64,000 bases of DNA from Paenibacillus phytorum. GTDB lineage: Bacteria; Bacillota; Bacilli; Paenibacillales; NBRC-103111. The position numbers and the translations under genes were made by a program. Of the stretch, positions 16,196-26,300 are shown piece by piece; position 1 is the stretch's first letter; every line of letters starts with the position of its first letter. Location: positions 62,001 through 126,000 of the forward strand of contig NZ_WHOA01000237.1 of NCBI RefSeq assembly GCF_013141715.1, in the 5' to 3' direction. Under the pieces are notes generated by a model. That model did not search any database and was not told where the DNA came from. It was given only the letters and a program-made list of their open reading frames with translations.

Positions 16196-17455
16196 CTAAA
16201 ACAGCATTTTTAACCCTGCCAAGCCAAGTCCGATAATAAATCCGCATATCGCACCGTTGACACGAATCCACTGCAAATCATTGCCGAGCTTATCTTCCAT
16301 CAACTGGGTCAGCTTTTCGTTCGTCAGCTTATCCAGATTTTCTTTGACGAGCAGACCGATTTTGCTGTGATTTTGCTCCAAATAAGCAGCGATTTGCTCT
16401 TGAATCCAGCTCTCGCCGCGCTGCAGCATATCCTCGTTTTCTTTCACTGAAACCAACATTTTACGAACCACCGGAACCACATGCTGAGGCACAAAATCGG
16501 GCTGATCCACGAAATCCTCTGCCTTCGCCTTCAACCTCTCTAACAGCCCCGATAATTTCTCATCGAGATCAAATAGGCCCGGCAGCTTCGCTTTCAAACC
16601 TTCTAACTCAGCCAAAAGCTTTGGATTCCGCTCAAGCTTGTTCAGTTCATTCCGAATAAAAGTCAGAACCGCTTCCCTGCGCGGATGATTCTTCGTTCGC
16701 ATTTGCTCGATGTAGGAAAGAACGAAGTTCTGGATAATGCCCCCGATCTTCTCTTCATTCACCATACCGATGAACGCATTAACGGCAAATGCCATGAAGC
16801 CATTCGACTGCAAACCCTCGAACGCTTTGAGCGCCATAACGCCCAGCTGATCGCGCGTATCTGCCTTAACAGCCCATGCTTCCACTTTATCGATAACAAA
16901 ATCAAACGTTTTGCCTTCATATCCGCCATCAACAATGCTGTCCACAATCGTACTAACGAGTCGACTCGTATCCACGTCTTGGAGTGCTTTATGAATTTCC
17001 TCCGCTAAAAGCGGCGTCAATTTGTCCAGATCAATCGCGTTTAGAGCCTGTTTGGCAAGTGTCGAAAGTCCTTTGTGAAGCGCCGCATTGTCCAGATGGC
17101 TCTCCGCAAGCTCAAGTCCACGTTCTAAGAAACGAATTTGCTGCAAACGAATACGAATGGTTTCTTTGGAAAGCAGTTCATTTTCAACCGTCGAGACAAG
17201 CGCTTTCGTGATCTTCTCACGATTCTTCGGCAATAGAGCCGTATGCGGAATCGGAATGCCAAGAGGGTGACGGAATAGGGCACTAACCGCAAACCAGTCA
17301 GCCAAGCCGCCTACAACTCCGGCCTCAAAACCACCCTGCAAAAAGGTTCCCCAAATGGTTGAAGATACCGGTGTGGGCAGCGTAGCCAGAAAGCCTGCTC
17401 CCATAACCCCTAAGGAAACCGTCGCTATATACTTTGCTTCTCTTTTCATTGTCAT
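16196..17455 (-). CDS. DUF445 family membrane protein (YheB-like)
   Basis: 419 residues. It has an N-terminal hydrophobic region with two segments around GGFEAGVVGGLADWFAVSALFRHPLGIPIPHTALLPKNREKI, the DUF445 hallmark. A long amphipathic helical body follows, then a C-terminal membrane segment (GAICGFIIGLGLAGLKMLF). Function in the family is unknown; it is envelope-associated in bacilli. The ATG at 17,455 has AGAAAGAGA upstream; an ATG two codons later is equally possible. Confidence 0.88.
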   Translation of the reverse strand: MTMKREAKYIATVSLGVMGAGFLATLPTPVSSTIWGTFLQGGFEAGVVGGLADWFAVSALFRHPLGIPIPHTALLPKNREKITKALVSTVENELLSKETIRIRLQQIRFLERGLELAESHLDNAALHKGLSTLAKQALNAIDLDKLTPLLAEEIHKALQDVDTSRLVSTIVDSIVDGGYEGKTFDFVIDKVEAWAVKADTRDQLGVMALKAFEGLQSNGFMAFAVNAFIGMVNEEKIGGIIQNFVLSYIEQMRTKNHPRREAVLTFIRNELNKLERNPKLLAELEGLKAKLPGLFDLDEKLSGLLERLKAKAEDFVDQPDFVPQHVVPVVRKMLVSVKENEDMLQRGESWIQEQIAAYLEQNHSKIGLLVKENLDKLTNEKLTQLMEDKLGNDLQWIRVNGAICGFIIGLGLAGLKMLF

Positions 17456-17614
17456 AACATCTCTTTCTGCTCGAAGTTAATAAATCATTCTTTCTATTTT
17501 ATCACAAAATGCGACGAAAACCGTTCTCGAACCTTTTTTTGTTGAATACACTTCGTTGATGCGTAATAAATGAATGTGATGGCGTAAAGCTTTAGTTATA
17601 GGAGGAAATTTTCC

Positions 17615-18442
17615 ATGTGCCTTAATGGGATAATAACACCCTGGCAGGAGCATTTATTCTGGGTCGAAATTTTACAGGATCATGCCATCTTTGTGGACGA
17701 GGCGCTAGCGAATGAAGAGGTGCAATGGATTACGATAGCCAAGCGTTACATCGGTGCTTTTACAGAACTGCGGAACCGCATTTTGAAAACAGACCCCGCA
17801 CTGCCTGTCTCCTCGGCAACGATGATTCAGCTCTCTAAAGATATTTACCCTGTTGTTCAAGGATATTATCAATTCGAGGGCTATTTGCAGCATCTGCGCA
17901 TTCAAAATAAAATCGTTGTCTCCTTAACTCCCGTCTATTTCAATGGGACCCTTTTGGAAAACGGAGAGTATATACGCATTCTGCACGATTGGATGAACGG
18001 CGTCCCTTATGAGCCCCTTCCGCTCGTTACGCTGGTGGAAATGTGGCTTGAGGATCAGCTCGGTCACGCTGTACTTCTTGGCAATCATTTGGACCCAACA
18101 GAAATGGAGCTAATCAAAACCACACAGCTATTCAGTCAACAATTCAGCGCCCACATCGTCAAAAACACTGAAATTCGCGGCTTCCTCCGCTTCACAGCAC
18201 CTAACTTCCCTATTCAACAAAAGTTTGCTCGGCAGGTCGCCGAAACCGTCATCCGTTTTTACCATGTCGTCGAGGGGGTCATTCAGGATTATAAGGAAAC
18301 CGAACTGCTTAGCCGGTTGACACTACGGTTTCTGGAGCATCATTTACCCGAATCGTGCTATTTCCTGCGTAAGCTGGCGGCTTATAATGTGGAGATTCTG
18401 GGGCTGCCGAATTGTCCGTTGACCAAGCCTTCTTTTGAGTGA
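17615..18442 (+). CDS. DUF2935 family protein
   Basis: 275 residues, cytosolic, all-helical. There are two related halves. Each begins with an FWxxIxxDHAxF-like segment or its degenerate form (WQEHLFWVEILQDHAIFVDE near the start, and EDQLGHAVLLGNHLDPTE at about residues 145-165). This is the DUF2935 pattern of conserved His/Asp/Glu residues suggestive of a di-metal helical bundle. The biological role is unknown. GGAGGA lies 8 bases before the ATG and a good terminator follows. Confidence 0.8.
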   Translation: MCLNGIITPWQEHLFWVEILQDHAIFVDEALANEEVQWITIAKRYIGAFTELRNRILKTDPALPVSSATMIQLSKDIYPVVQGYYQFEGYLQHLRIQNKIVVSLTPVYFNGTLLENGEYIRILHDWMNGVPYEPLPLVTLVEMWLEDQLGHAVLLGNHLDPTEMELIKTTQLFSQQFSAHIVKNTEIRGFLRFTAPNFPIQQKFARQVAETVIRFYHVVEGVIQDYKETELLSRLTLRFLEHHLPESCYFLRKLAAYNVEILGLPNCPLTKPSFE

Positions 18443-18488
18443 TTGAACCCTTACAAGGCTCCTACTTACATGCGACTTTAATTCAAAA

Positions 18489-18511
18489 GACCGCCATATG
18501 GCGGTCTTTTT
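18489..18511 (+). terminator. Intrinsic terminator after the DUF2935 gene
   Basis: GACCGCC and GGCGGTC (7 bp) flank the loop ATAT and are followed by five T. The A run on the left makes it potentially bidirectional. Confidence 0.92.
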
Positions 18512-18818
18512 GTCGAAAGCTTAAATAGGCATTTAACGGGAAAAAAGCATGCTAATTTCATCGAATAATCGTCTTCACGCCATATTGCTGGATTTCCTCC
18601 CGTTAATTTCCTCTGATTTGGTTAATTCGAGGGGTAATCACTGATTTAAATGGATATTTTCCAGTTAAGCAGCTCAGTTCCTTCATCAACGTAATATTAG
18701 CAGGAGGATTTCCTTTTAATTAAAGCAAGGAGAGAGCACCGACATTACAGTAAAAAACGAAATAAGAGGTACACTTCGACTTCATACAATAGAGCCAATC
18801 AATGGTTCTTTTGGTATT
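18512..18818. other. Intergenic region without recognised gene
   Basis: About 300 bases between convergent genes. I see a 9-bp inverted repeat TTAACGGGA (18,533-18,541) / TCCCGTTAA (18,598-18,606) with a 56-base spacer, and a weak hairpin (AGAGCC/GGTTCT) near 18,790-18,812 that may end the HD-domain gene. No ORF with a plausible ribosome site is present. Confidence 0.5.
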
Positions 18819-19499
18819 CTATCTCTCGCCTTCCCACTCCGCGTAAAACTGTTCGAGGTACTGCTCCATGAAGCGGTGCCGCTCCTCTGCCAGCTGCCGA
18901 GCGTAGGTTGTGTTCATAAGCTCCTTCAATTTCAGGAGCTTCTCGTAGAAGTGATTAATCGCGGTATCTTTCCCAGCGCGATACTCCTCCTCCGTCATAT
19001 GCTCACGGGCCATGACGGTAGGATCGTGAATCGGGCGGCCTTTCCAGCCCGAATAAGCGAATACGCGCGAGATGCCTACCGCGCCAATCGCATCCAACCG
19101 GTCGGCATCCTGCACGACCTGGCCTTCCAGCGTGCGCATCGGTGGACGCGCGCCGCCCTTGAACGACATCGTGCTGATGATCTCCAGCACGTGCTTCACT
19201 TGCTCCGCCGGCGTGCCGCTGGCAGCGAGCCAGGCCTCCAGCTCGCGCTGCGCAGCAGCTGGATCGGCGTTCAGCTTCTCATCGACGACGTCGTGAAGCA
19301 GCGCCGCAAGCTCGCAGACGAAGCCGTCGGCGCCCTCCTGGGCAGCAATGCGCTTCGTCGTCTGCACAACGCGATAAATGTGCCACCAGTCGTGGCCGCT
19401 GCTATCGCGCTCCAGCTTCTCTTTCACGAGTGCCTCCGCCGCGAGTAGGATGCTCTCTTTCTCTTCTGTATTCAGATGTTCCCCGTCACGCTGAATCAT
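18819..19499 (-). CDS. HD-domain metal-dependent phosphohydrolase
   Basis: 226 residues. The HD motifs are GHDWWHIYRVV, LAALLHDVVDE (HD pair) and VQDADRLDAIGAVGI, matching the YedJ/YpgQ-like branch that hydrolyses nucleotides or related phosphoesters with a divalent metal. A predicted coiled C-terminus ends in a Glu-rich stretch. The ATG overlaps the stop of the upstream TrmB-like gene (ATGA), so the two are co-translated. The region is clearly more GC-rich than its surroundings. Confidence 0.88.
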   Translation of the reverse strand: MIQRDGEHLNTEEKESILLAAEALVKEKLERDSSGHDWWHIYRVVQTTKRIAAQEGADGFVCELAALLHDVVDEKLNADPAAAQRELEAWLAASGTPAEQVKHVLEIISTMSFKGGARPPMRTLEGQVVQDADRLDAIGAVGISRVFAYSGWKGRPIHDPTVMAREHMTEEEYRAGKDTAINHFYEKLLKLKELMNTTYARQLAEERHRFMEQYLEQFYAEWEGER

Positions 19500-20380
19500 T
19501 TCTTCTTCTTCCTCTTTCCTTCGGGAGACTTTCCTTCATTAAACTTGCCTTCCAGAGACTTTCCTACACCCGCTGGCATGATATCCTTCTCTTTTGCCTC
19601 TGTGTACTTCTGGATAATTTTCTTGAAGTTCTTGCCGTATTTATCCTCCAGCTTCGTGCCCATATCCTGCAGCAACTCGTGGATCACCACATCACGGAAA
19701 AAATTGTTCAGCAGCAGCTCCACCATCGCCGGATGCTCTGTCAACATCACCAAAGTCGGCTCATCACCGCCTCGAGTACCAATAATCGCCAGCTTACGGT
19801 CAATCAGCAGCGTAAACTTCCGCCCATTGCGTCCCTGCACACCATCTTCGCGTCCGTGAGGGAACAGATGAACCCCATTTGGCAGCTCCACTTCGCCAAT
19901 CGTCGAAACCAGCAAGCGCACGCCTTGCGTTGGCACTAACCGAAGCTCTTCCTTCAGCAGCTGCGCTTCCTCCGACCATAGGTCACAGAGCGCCTCTTCC
20001 TTCGCCTTTTTGAGCTCAGTTCGTATACGCTCGATGACCTTAGCGTCTCCCTCCAAGCTGAAGTACTCAGAGCGGTGCGCATCCTGCTTCGGCATATGCG
20101 CTTTCACGTAGCGGATCGAGGCTTGCAGCTCCGCTTCAATTCGCTCGCCGATCTCTTCGATCGGCACGCTCTGATAATGCGTGGGCTCACCGTGACTAGT
20201 GAGCACAGCCCCCTTCTCCGCGAGCTTCTGCAGCGCCGAGTAAACATTCGAGCGTGAAACGCCAAGATGCTTGGCGATTTCGTAGCCCGTCTGCGTGCCG
20301 CTTTCGGCGAGCACGTGCAAGCACTTGGCTTCAAGGTCTGTGAAGCCCAGATTTTTTAAATGCAGATGAACATCCTCCAT
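19496..20380 (-). CDS. TrmB family transcriptional regulator
   Basis: 294 residues. The N-terminal winged helix (LKNLGFTDLEAKCLHVLAE, YEIAKHLGVSRSNVYSALQKL) is the TrmB/sugar-specific regulator type. A central coiled linker (about residues 75-110) and a phospholipase-D-like C-terminal sensor region (FTLLIDRKLAIIGTRGGDEP) follow. The tail is very Lys-rich (EGKSPEGKRKKKK). A longer frame begins at 20,401, but AAGGGGAG sits 7 bases before the ATG at 20,380. Effector and targets are unknown. It is coupled to the HD-domain gene. Confidence 0.85.
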   Translation of the reverse strand: MEDVHLHLKNLGFTDLEAKCLHVLAESGTQTGYEIAKHLGVSRSNVYSALQKLAEKGAVLTSHGEPTHYQSVPIEEIGERIEAELQASIRYVKAHMPKQDAHRSEYFSLEGDAKVIERIRTELKKAKEEALCDLWSEEAQLLKEELRLVPTQGVRLLVSTIGEVELPNGVHLFPHGREDGVQGRNGRKFTLLIDRKLAIIGTRGGDEPTLVMLTEHPAMVELLLNNFFRDVVIHELLQDMGTKLEDKYGKNFKKIIQKYTEAKEKDIMPAGVGKSLEGKFNEGKSPEGKRKKKK

Positions 20381-20664
20381 GCCAGCTCCCCTTTTCATCA
20401 ATCCGTTATGATTTCTTGATCAATATTGTAACATGATTTTTCACTTCAAGTTGTATAGACTTCCGTTTTCATACCCAGTACTTTGTTTGCGTTTTTTAAA
20501 GGCCAGCTGTAGTTGGCCCAGCTACATTTAGAAGCGCTGTAATATAAAATTAGTCAAAGGTTTATAAAACATTAACATCTTAGATGCGCTTGAATTTACA
20601 AATAAATGGTAGTCTTTTAGAGTCATTCAAATTATTCGTGTATTTGAGAGGAGAAGATTACAAA

Positions 20665-23600
20665 GTGTTTAACTCAATAAACAGAATAAAAAAATGGGTC
20701 GGCGTATTGCTCGCGGCATTGATGATCATCGGTCCCGCATTATCTGATGCACAAGTTGTCCAAGCAGCACCTGATAATACCAAAGTTGTTTTATCGCAAG
20801 TATACGGTGGTGGAGGAAATAGCGGGGCTGAGTATAAGAATGATTTTATTGAATTGTATAATCCGACGAATTCAGATGTACTTTTGACTGGTTGGAAGGT
20901 TCGCTATAATAGCGCGGCAAATCCAATCAGTAGTGGAACTTCGACTACATTAAGTGGATCAATTAAAGCAAAAGGCTATTACCTTATTCAGCAAGCAGCT
21001 GGTACAGGTGGGACAAAAAATTTGCCCTCACCCAATGCAACAGGTACATTGGCCTTGAGTGGCACAAACGGTAAAGTCGACCTAGTTGATGCTTCCGGTG
21101 CACAAGTAGACCTGATCGGATACGGGACGGCCAATGAAAGTGAGGGGGCTGCAACTGCTGCTCTAACCAATACGACGGCAGCAATTCGTAAAACCGCTGC
21201 TGGTGGACGCGGACTGGATACAGACAATAACTCCGCAGATTTCATGGTGGCGTCACCCGATCCGAGAAACAGCACCTATGGATTCACGACCGATGCCGTT
21301 ACTGCGAGCCCAGCTCCGAATGCTTGGCCACTCAACACTCAACTTACGCTGAGTTCGACAACCGCTAGCTCGTCTGTCTATGCCGAAGTATATACACAAG
21401 GAGGCACTGCAACAGGGATCTTCCAACCGAATACTACCCAAGTCATGTTAGATAGTCCCAAGACCATCAGAACTTACGCATCGGCACCGGGCTATTCAGA
21501 CAGCTCCATATCGACATTCGAGTATACGATTCTTGGCAAAACCGATGTCGCAACAGCCAGAACAGCTGCTAAGTCCCGAAATGTCATGACACAGGGAACA
21601 GTAACGCACATTGATGAACAAGAAATGTATATCCAAGATACTACCGGTGGCATTGTCCTTTACAGTTTCCCGTCATTTGCGCAAGTGGGAGACATTGTTG
21701 AAGTCTCAGGATCAATGGATATCTACAATAATCTCCAGGAGATCAAACCGGTTACTGGACTTACATATAGTGTAGTTCAGCCAAATGCCGGTGTGCCTGC
21801 GCCGAAGCTGCTCACAGCTGCCGACTTGTCAACAGCGAACGGCGAACAGCATGAAGCCGAGCTTGTTTATTTGGAAAATGTAAATATAACGGATAAAAGT
21901 GGAAGCACGGTTACAGCTAGTCAGGGAGGACAACAGTTTACCATTTATTCACCTTTTCCCAAATTGGCAGTAGGCAAAACCTTTGAGAAAATAACGGGTG
22001 TAATCAAGCAGTTTAATGCTGTATACCAATTCATTCCACTTAATGAGAACGCATTGGTCGAAGAAACCTTCTCGGTTGTTGCGAATCCAAGTGCGGGCCG
22101 AATTATCAGAGGCAACCAAGTAATGCTCTCCAGTCCAACAGTCGGCGCCGCAATTTACTATACTGTGGATGGCACAGTACCAACGACGACAAGTCCTTTA
22201 TACGCTGCACCTATAACAGTAAGTCAGGATGTCACTATTAAGGCCATCGCCAAACTAGGCGAACAGACAAGCGATGTTTTCACCTTCACTTATATCGCGT
22301 CTGAAGCTCCTCGGATTCATGACATTCAAGGTGAGTCCCACAAGTCGGAATATACAGGTCAAAACGTAACAGATGTTGAAGGGATCGTCACACAGTACGG
22401 TTATACATTTGCCACAGGTGCATACAAAGGCTTCTTTATGCAAGATCCGACTCCCGACAGCAATGTCAACACTTCAGAAGGTATCTATGTATTCACCACG
22501 GATGCTTTTTCGAAGCCAGCAATCGGCGATAAAATAAAAGTGACCGGCACGGTTGCCGAATATAATGAAGGAAGCGGCAGCAATCTAACATCCACACAAA
22601 TTTCATCTCCTACAATAACTGTCTTGTCTTCCGGCAACGCCATTCCGAGTGCCGTCGTTCTTGGTAAAGGCGGCAGAGCGATTCCGTCGTCCATCGTTGA
22701 TAACGACAAAATGATGAATTTCCAACCGGCAGAAGATGCGATCGATTTCTACGAATCGTTGGAAGGCATGCTCGTGGAACTGCCGTCTCCGACCATTCTC
22801 AGTCCCTACTGGACCAGCGGTACTGGGAATTCGTTACTTTACAACATCCCGACAAGAGTCGAAAATGATGTACCCGATGTCATTACTCCGGCTGGCGGAC
22901 TCGTGCTGAAGGAGCTAGGCAATCTGAATCCGCAGCGCCTTCTGATCGCCTATGGAAACCCGGGGCAAGAGGTCAGCTCCGGCGATAGATTCAACGGAGA
23001 TGTTACAGGCGTCATCGGATACAATAATGGCAATTATAAAGTGATTCCTGCATTAAACAGTTTACCAGCAATCATCAACAATACGTTCCAGCGTGAAACA
23101 ACCACTCTTACATTTCATGAGGACAAACTGACTATTGCAGGTTACAACATAGAGAACTTTAACCCGGGCGTCGGTTTGGAGAAAATTAACAAGATTGCTC
23201 AATCGATCGTAGCCAATATGAAAACCCCTGACATTGTCGGTGTTGTCGAGATGCAGGACAATAACGGAGAAGCAAATGACGGTACCGTCGAAGCCAATAT
23301 GGGTGCTGCGGCGTTGATCCAGGCCATTCAAAACGCTGGCGGTCCCGTTTATCAGTACACGGACATCGCACCTGTAAACAATCAGGACGGCGGAGCACCG
23401 GGCGGCAACATTCGAGTCGGATTCTTATATAATCCAGATCGGGTAACCTTGGCGGATAGCGTAAATGGAACGAAGGGTTCTTCCACAACGAAGGTGGAAT
23501 ACATTTCAACAGGAGATATGCTGAATTTCAATCCAGGGCGAATCGACCCAACGAATTCGGCGTTTGCCAGTTCACGAAAACCGCTTGCGGCTCAGTTCGA

Positions 23601-25353
23601 ATTCAAAGGCGAGAAAGTAATCGTCATTGCCAATCATTTTAACTCCAAAGGCGGAGATAACGGTCCATTTGGCAATATACAGCCTCCGGTACTATCGAGT
23701 GAAACTCAACGCCATCAAATCGCTGCATTGGTGAACGGCTTTGTGAAAGATGTGCTGATTGCAAATCCGGCAGCCAACATCGTCGCACTTGGAGATCTGA
23801 ATGACTTCCAATTCACCCAGACGGCAACCATCCTCAAAGGTAAAGAATTGGATAATCTGATAGACAAACTTCCGATCAACGAGCGATACACGTATACATT
23901 CGATGGGAATTCACAGGTGCTCGACCATATGCTGGTCAGTAAAAAACTGACGGAAGTATCCAAAGTGGATGTCATTCACTTGAATGCCGACTTCTCGCCA
24001 GCGGACGGACGAGTATCCGACCACGATGCGGTGCTTGCGCAGATTGATTTGAAGAGTTTGCCATTGCCCCCTGTCAACGATACTGACGGGACTCCAACGT
24101 CTCAGACGGGTACACCGAATTCTAACAGCAATGCTGAGCTATCAGGCATAGCCGTTCAGGAAACCAAGGGTACAACAGCTGATGGTAGGTCGGTAAGCAT
24201 TGTCTCTGTAAGCAAAGACAAGCTGTTAGAAGTTTTGAATACTCTTCCGAAAGAGACCGTACAACTTCTACTCGAGAGTAAGAGCACAGATGCGGTAGTG
24301 AAATTCGAGCTTCCAGCAGAAACTCTATCAGAGCTTATGGCGAAATCACCTCAGGTAGGGATAACCGTAAAATCCGCTGCGGGTACTTACATTCTTCCAG
24401 CCAAAGGCTTAATCATTTCTGATCTTGTGAAAACACTTGGTAATGACGTTAAGGATGTCAAAATTATCATCACAATCGACAAAGTTGTTGACGCCAAGTC
24501 TCAAGATGTAGACAGCAAAGTGAAAGCACTTGGTTCTAAAATTGTTGGAGCTCCAGTAGATTTCACAATTACATTTGAAGCTAACGGAAAATCAGTAGAA
24601 GTTAATCAGTTTACTATGTACGTAGCGAGAAAGATGCCGATTCCAAGCGGCGTGGACTCGAACAAAGTAACGATAGTGAAGCTGGATTCGGATGGGACGC
24701 TTGTTTTCGTTCCTGCTATCTTCGGGAATGGCGAGGTCGAGCTATGGAGCTGCACCAACTCCGTTTATGCGATCATAGAATCCAATATCAGCTTTGCGGA
24801 TGTGGTTTCTCACTGGGCTAAAAAGGATGTAGAGCTTTTAGCTAACAAACTGGTCGTAGAAGGTGTATCCAGCACAAGCTTCTCTCCGGAGGCAAAAGTC
24901 ACTCGTGCACAGTTCGCAGCCATGCTGACAAGAGCACTCGGACTTGCAGAAGATAAATCGAGTTCTCGCTTTACAGATGTGAAAACTTCGGAATGGTACG
25001 CAGGTTCTGTGGGAGTGGCTGCAACTCAAGGTCTGATAGAAGGCTTCGAGAATGGAACTTTCATGCCTAACGAAGAAATCACAAGAGAGCAAATGGCCGT
25101 AATGGTAACAAGAGCCATGAAATTCGCTGGTAAAACACCAGAAGCAAGCACACCTACAGACAGCCTACTTGCCAAGTTCCAAGACCAAAACAAGATGAGT
25201 ACTTGGGCTAAAAATGAAATTACGGCTTCCATGAAAGCAAGCATTATGGATGGAATGACCGATACAGTGTTTGCTCCTGAGAAGCAAGCTACTCGTGCTC
25301 AAGCAGCTGTCATGTTGAAACGTTTGCTTCAATATGTGAACTTTATCAACTAA
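20665..25353 (+). CDS. Giant SLH-anchored extracellular nuclease-like protein (ExeM/EEP type)
   Basis: 1562 residues. I start at the GTG (20,665) because a signal peptide follows directly (INRIKKWVGVLLAALMIIGP...VQA); the frame extends to 20,584 but without a ribosome site. Domains: a lamin-tail domain (20,770-21,290), an OB-like domain (21,540-22,070), a chitobiase/hexosaminidase C-terminal-type repeat (22,080-22,290), an ExeM-type OB region (22,310-22,700), and an endonuclease/exonuclease/phosphatase domain (23,115-24,055). The EEP domain carries YNIENFNPG, VEMQD, NHFNSKGG, GDLNDF and VSDHDAV. A pre-SLH domain and three SLH repeats (24,790-25,340) complete it. SLH repeats bind pyruvylated wall polymer, so the enzyme is displayed on the surface. 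I infer extracellular DNA degradation for phosphate or biofilm turnover. Confidence 0.88.
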   Translation: MFNSINRIKKWVGVLLAALMIIGPALSDAQVVQAAPDNTKVVLSQVYGGGGNSGAEYKNDFIELYNPTNSDVLLTGWKVRYNSAANPISSGTSTTLSGSIKAKGYYLIQQAAGTGGTKNLPSPNATGTLALSGTNGKVDLVDASGAQVDLIGYGTANESEGAATAALTNTTAAIRKTAAGGRGLDTDNNSADFMVASPDPRNSTYGFTTDAVTASPAPNAWPLNTQLTLSSTTASSSVYAEVYTQGGTATGIFQPNTTQVMLDSPKTIRTYASAPGYSDSSISTFEYTILGKTDVATARTAAKSRNVMTQGTVTHIDEQEMYIQDTTGGIVLYSFPSFAQVGDIVEVSGSMDIYNNLQEIKPVTGLTYSVVQPNAGVPAPKLLTAADLSTANGEQHEAELVYLENVNITDKSGSTVTASQGGQQFTIYSPFPKLAVGKTFEKITGVIKQFNAVYQFIPLNENALVEETFSVVANPSAGRIIRGNQVMLSSPTVGAAIYYTVDGTVPTTTSPLYAAPITVSQDVTIKAIAKLGEQTSDVFTFTYIASEAPRIHDIQGESHKSEYTGQNVTDVEGIVTQYGYTFATGAYKGFFMQDPTPDSNVNTSEGIYVFTTDAFSKPAIGDKIKVTGTVAEYNEGSGSNLTSTQISSPTITVLSSGNAIPSAVVLGKGGRAIPSSIVDNDKMMNFQPAEDAIDFYESLEGMLVELPSPTILSPYWTSGTGNSLLYNIPTRVENDVPDVITPAGGLVLKELGNLNPQRLLIAYGNPGQEVSSGDRFNGDVTGVIGYNNGNYKVIPALNSLPAIINNTFQRETTTLTFHEDKLTIAGYNIENFNPGVGLEKINKIAQSIVANMKTPDIVGVVEMQDNNGEANDGTVEANMGAAALIQAIQNAGGPVYQYTDIAPVNNQDGGAPGGNIRVGFLYNPDRVTLADSVNGTKGSSTTKVEYISTGDMLNFNPGRIDPTNSAFASSRKPLAAQFEFKGEKVIVIANHFNSKGGDNGPFGNIQPPVLSSETQRHQIAALVNGFVKDVLIANPAANIVALGDLNDFQFTQTATILKGKELDNLIDKLPINERYTYTFDGNSQVLDHMLVSKKLTEVSKVDVIHLNADFSPADGRVSDHDAVLAQIDLKSLPLPPVNDTDGTPTSQTGTPNSNSNAELSGIAVQETKGTTADGRSVSIVSVSKDKLLEVLNTLPKETVQLLLESKSTDAVVKFELPAETLSELMAKSPQVGITVKSAAGTYILPAKGLIISDLVKTLGNDVKDVKIIITIDKVVDAKSQDVDSKVKALGSKIVGAPVDFTITFEANGKSVEVNQFTMYVARKMPIPSGVDSNKVTIVKLDSDGTLVFVPAIFGNGEVELWSCTNSVYAIIESNISFADVVSHWAKKDVELLANKLVVEGVSSTSFSPEAKVTRAQFAAMLTRALGLAEDKSSSRFTDVKTSEWYAGSVGVAATQGLIEGFENGTFMPNEEITREQMAVMVTRAMKFAGKTPEASTPTDSLLAKFQDQNKMSTWAKNEITASMKASIMDGMTDTVFAPEKQATRAQAAVMLKRLLQYVNFIN

Positions 25354-25384
25354 GTGAACAGTTTACTTCATAAAAATAAGAAAA

Positions 25385-25458
25385 TCCTCAGACTCTGCTG
25401 AGGACAATAATAAAAGCCGAATTAGTTGCAACCGACGTTACCCAAACGTCGGTTTTTT
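25385..25458 (+). terminator. Tandem stem-loops and terminator after the SLH nuclease gene
   Basis: A first hairpin TCCTCAG/CTGAGGA (25,385-25,404) is followed by a true terminator: AACCGACGTT (25,430-25,439) pairs with AACGTCGGTT (25,445-25,454), then TTTT. Confidence 0.9.
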
Positions 25459-25508
25459 CTTTGTTTCGCACCAACACCGCAATCCGATCCTACAACTATT
25501 CCACTCTC

Positions 25509-26195
25509 CTACAAAGTCTCTACTTCTGCAATCTCAATATAATCCATACTTTTCAGCTCATCATACACTTCCGAAGCATATTTCCTATCAATATACACGA
25601 TGAAATGCAGCTCTTGCTGCTCCTTGTTCAGCTCTTTAATGTGTACGCTTTTCATCTTGTAACCTTTGGCAATGATCGCTTTGATAATCGTAGTTAAGTT
25701 GCCGTCATGGGAGACGACGAGCCTCACGCGTAGGTCTTTCATAATTAGCGGTCTTGGACCCATTTTCTTAATAAAATAAGGCAAGAGAACGACGCTAATC
25801 ATGATTAATACCAGTCCAAAAAAAGCTTCTACAAAGAAACCTGCCCCAACCGCGATGCCAAGTCCAGCCGCTCCCCAGATCATTGCAGCCGTCGTTAACC
25901 CGACTATGACATCATTATGCTTGCGAAGAATCACCCCGGCCCCGAGGAAACCAATCCCGCTGACTACTTGCGCAGCAAGCCGCATAGGATCCATGACATG
26001 AAGTCCCATAACCGCATATTTATTTGCTGATTCGATTGAAACTATCGTCAACAAACAACTGCTCAAGCAAATGACTAAAGAAGTTTTCAGCCCCAGCGGC
26101 TTATTCCTGATTTCCCGTTCCAGACCAATAATTAAACCGAAAATAGCGGAAATCCCTAATCTCATTAAAATGTTTACATCCACGGACAGCATCAT
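25509..26195 (-). CDS. mgtC: MgtC/SapB family membrane protein
   Basis: 228 residues. It has four to five membrane segments with the MgtC hallmarks RLGISAIFGLIIGLERE, SCLLTIVSIESANKYA, GIGFLGAGVILR and TTAAMIWGAAGLGIAVGAG. A cytoplasmic ACT-like domain (about residues 150-228) follows. Members act in Mg2+ limitation and in inhibition of F-type ATP synthase in pathogens; the role in soil bacilli is unclear. An in-frame ATG at 26,213 has a weaker ribosome site. GGAGGAG lies 9 bases before the ATG at 26,195. Confidence 0.88.
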   Translation of the reverse strand: MMLSVDVNILMRLGISAIFGLIIGLEREIRNKPLGLKTSLVICLSSCLLTIVSIESANKYAVMGLHVMDPMRLAAQVVSGIGFLGAGVILRKHNDVIVGLTTAAMIWGAAGLGIAVGAGFFVEAFFGLVLIMISVVLLPYFIKKMGPRPLIMKDLRVRLVVSHDGNLTTIIKAIIAKGYKMKSVHIKELNKEQQELHFIVYIDRKYASEVYDELKSMDYIEIAEVETL

Positions 26196-26300
26196 TGCAA
26201 GTTTCTCCTCCATCTAAATTACCTTTACAATATCTTAACATTCCAATAGAGTAAATGACCATTTGTTAATTACAAAATCAACATATAGGGTCGGAAAAAC

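Noticed and set aside
20584-20664. 27-residue N-terminal extension of the SLH nuclease
   Set aside because: There is no ribosome site, and the signal peptide would be displaced from the N-terminus.
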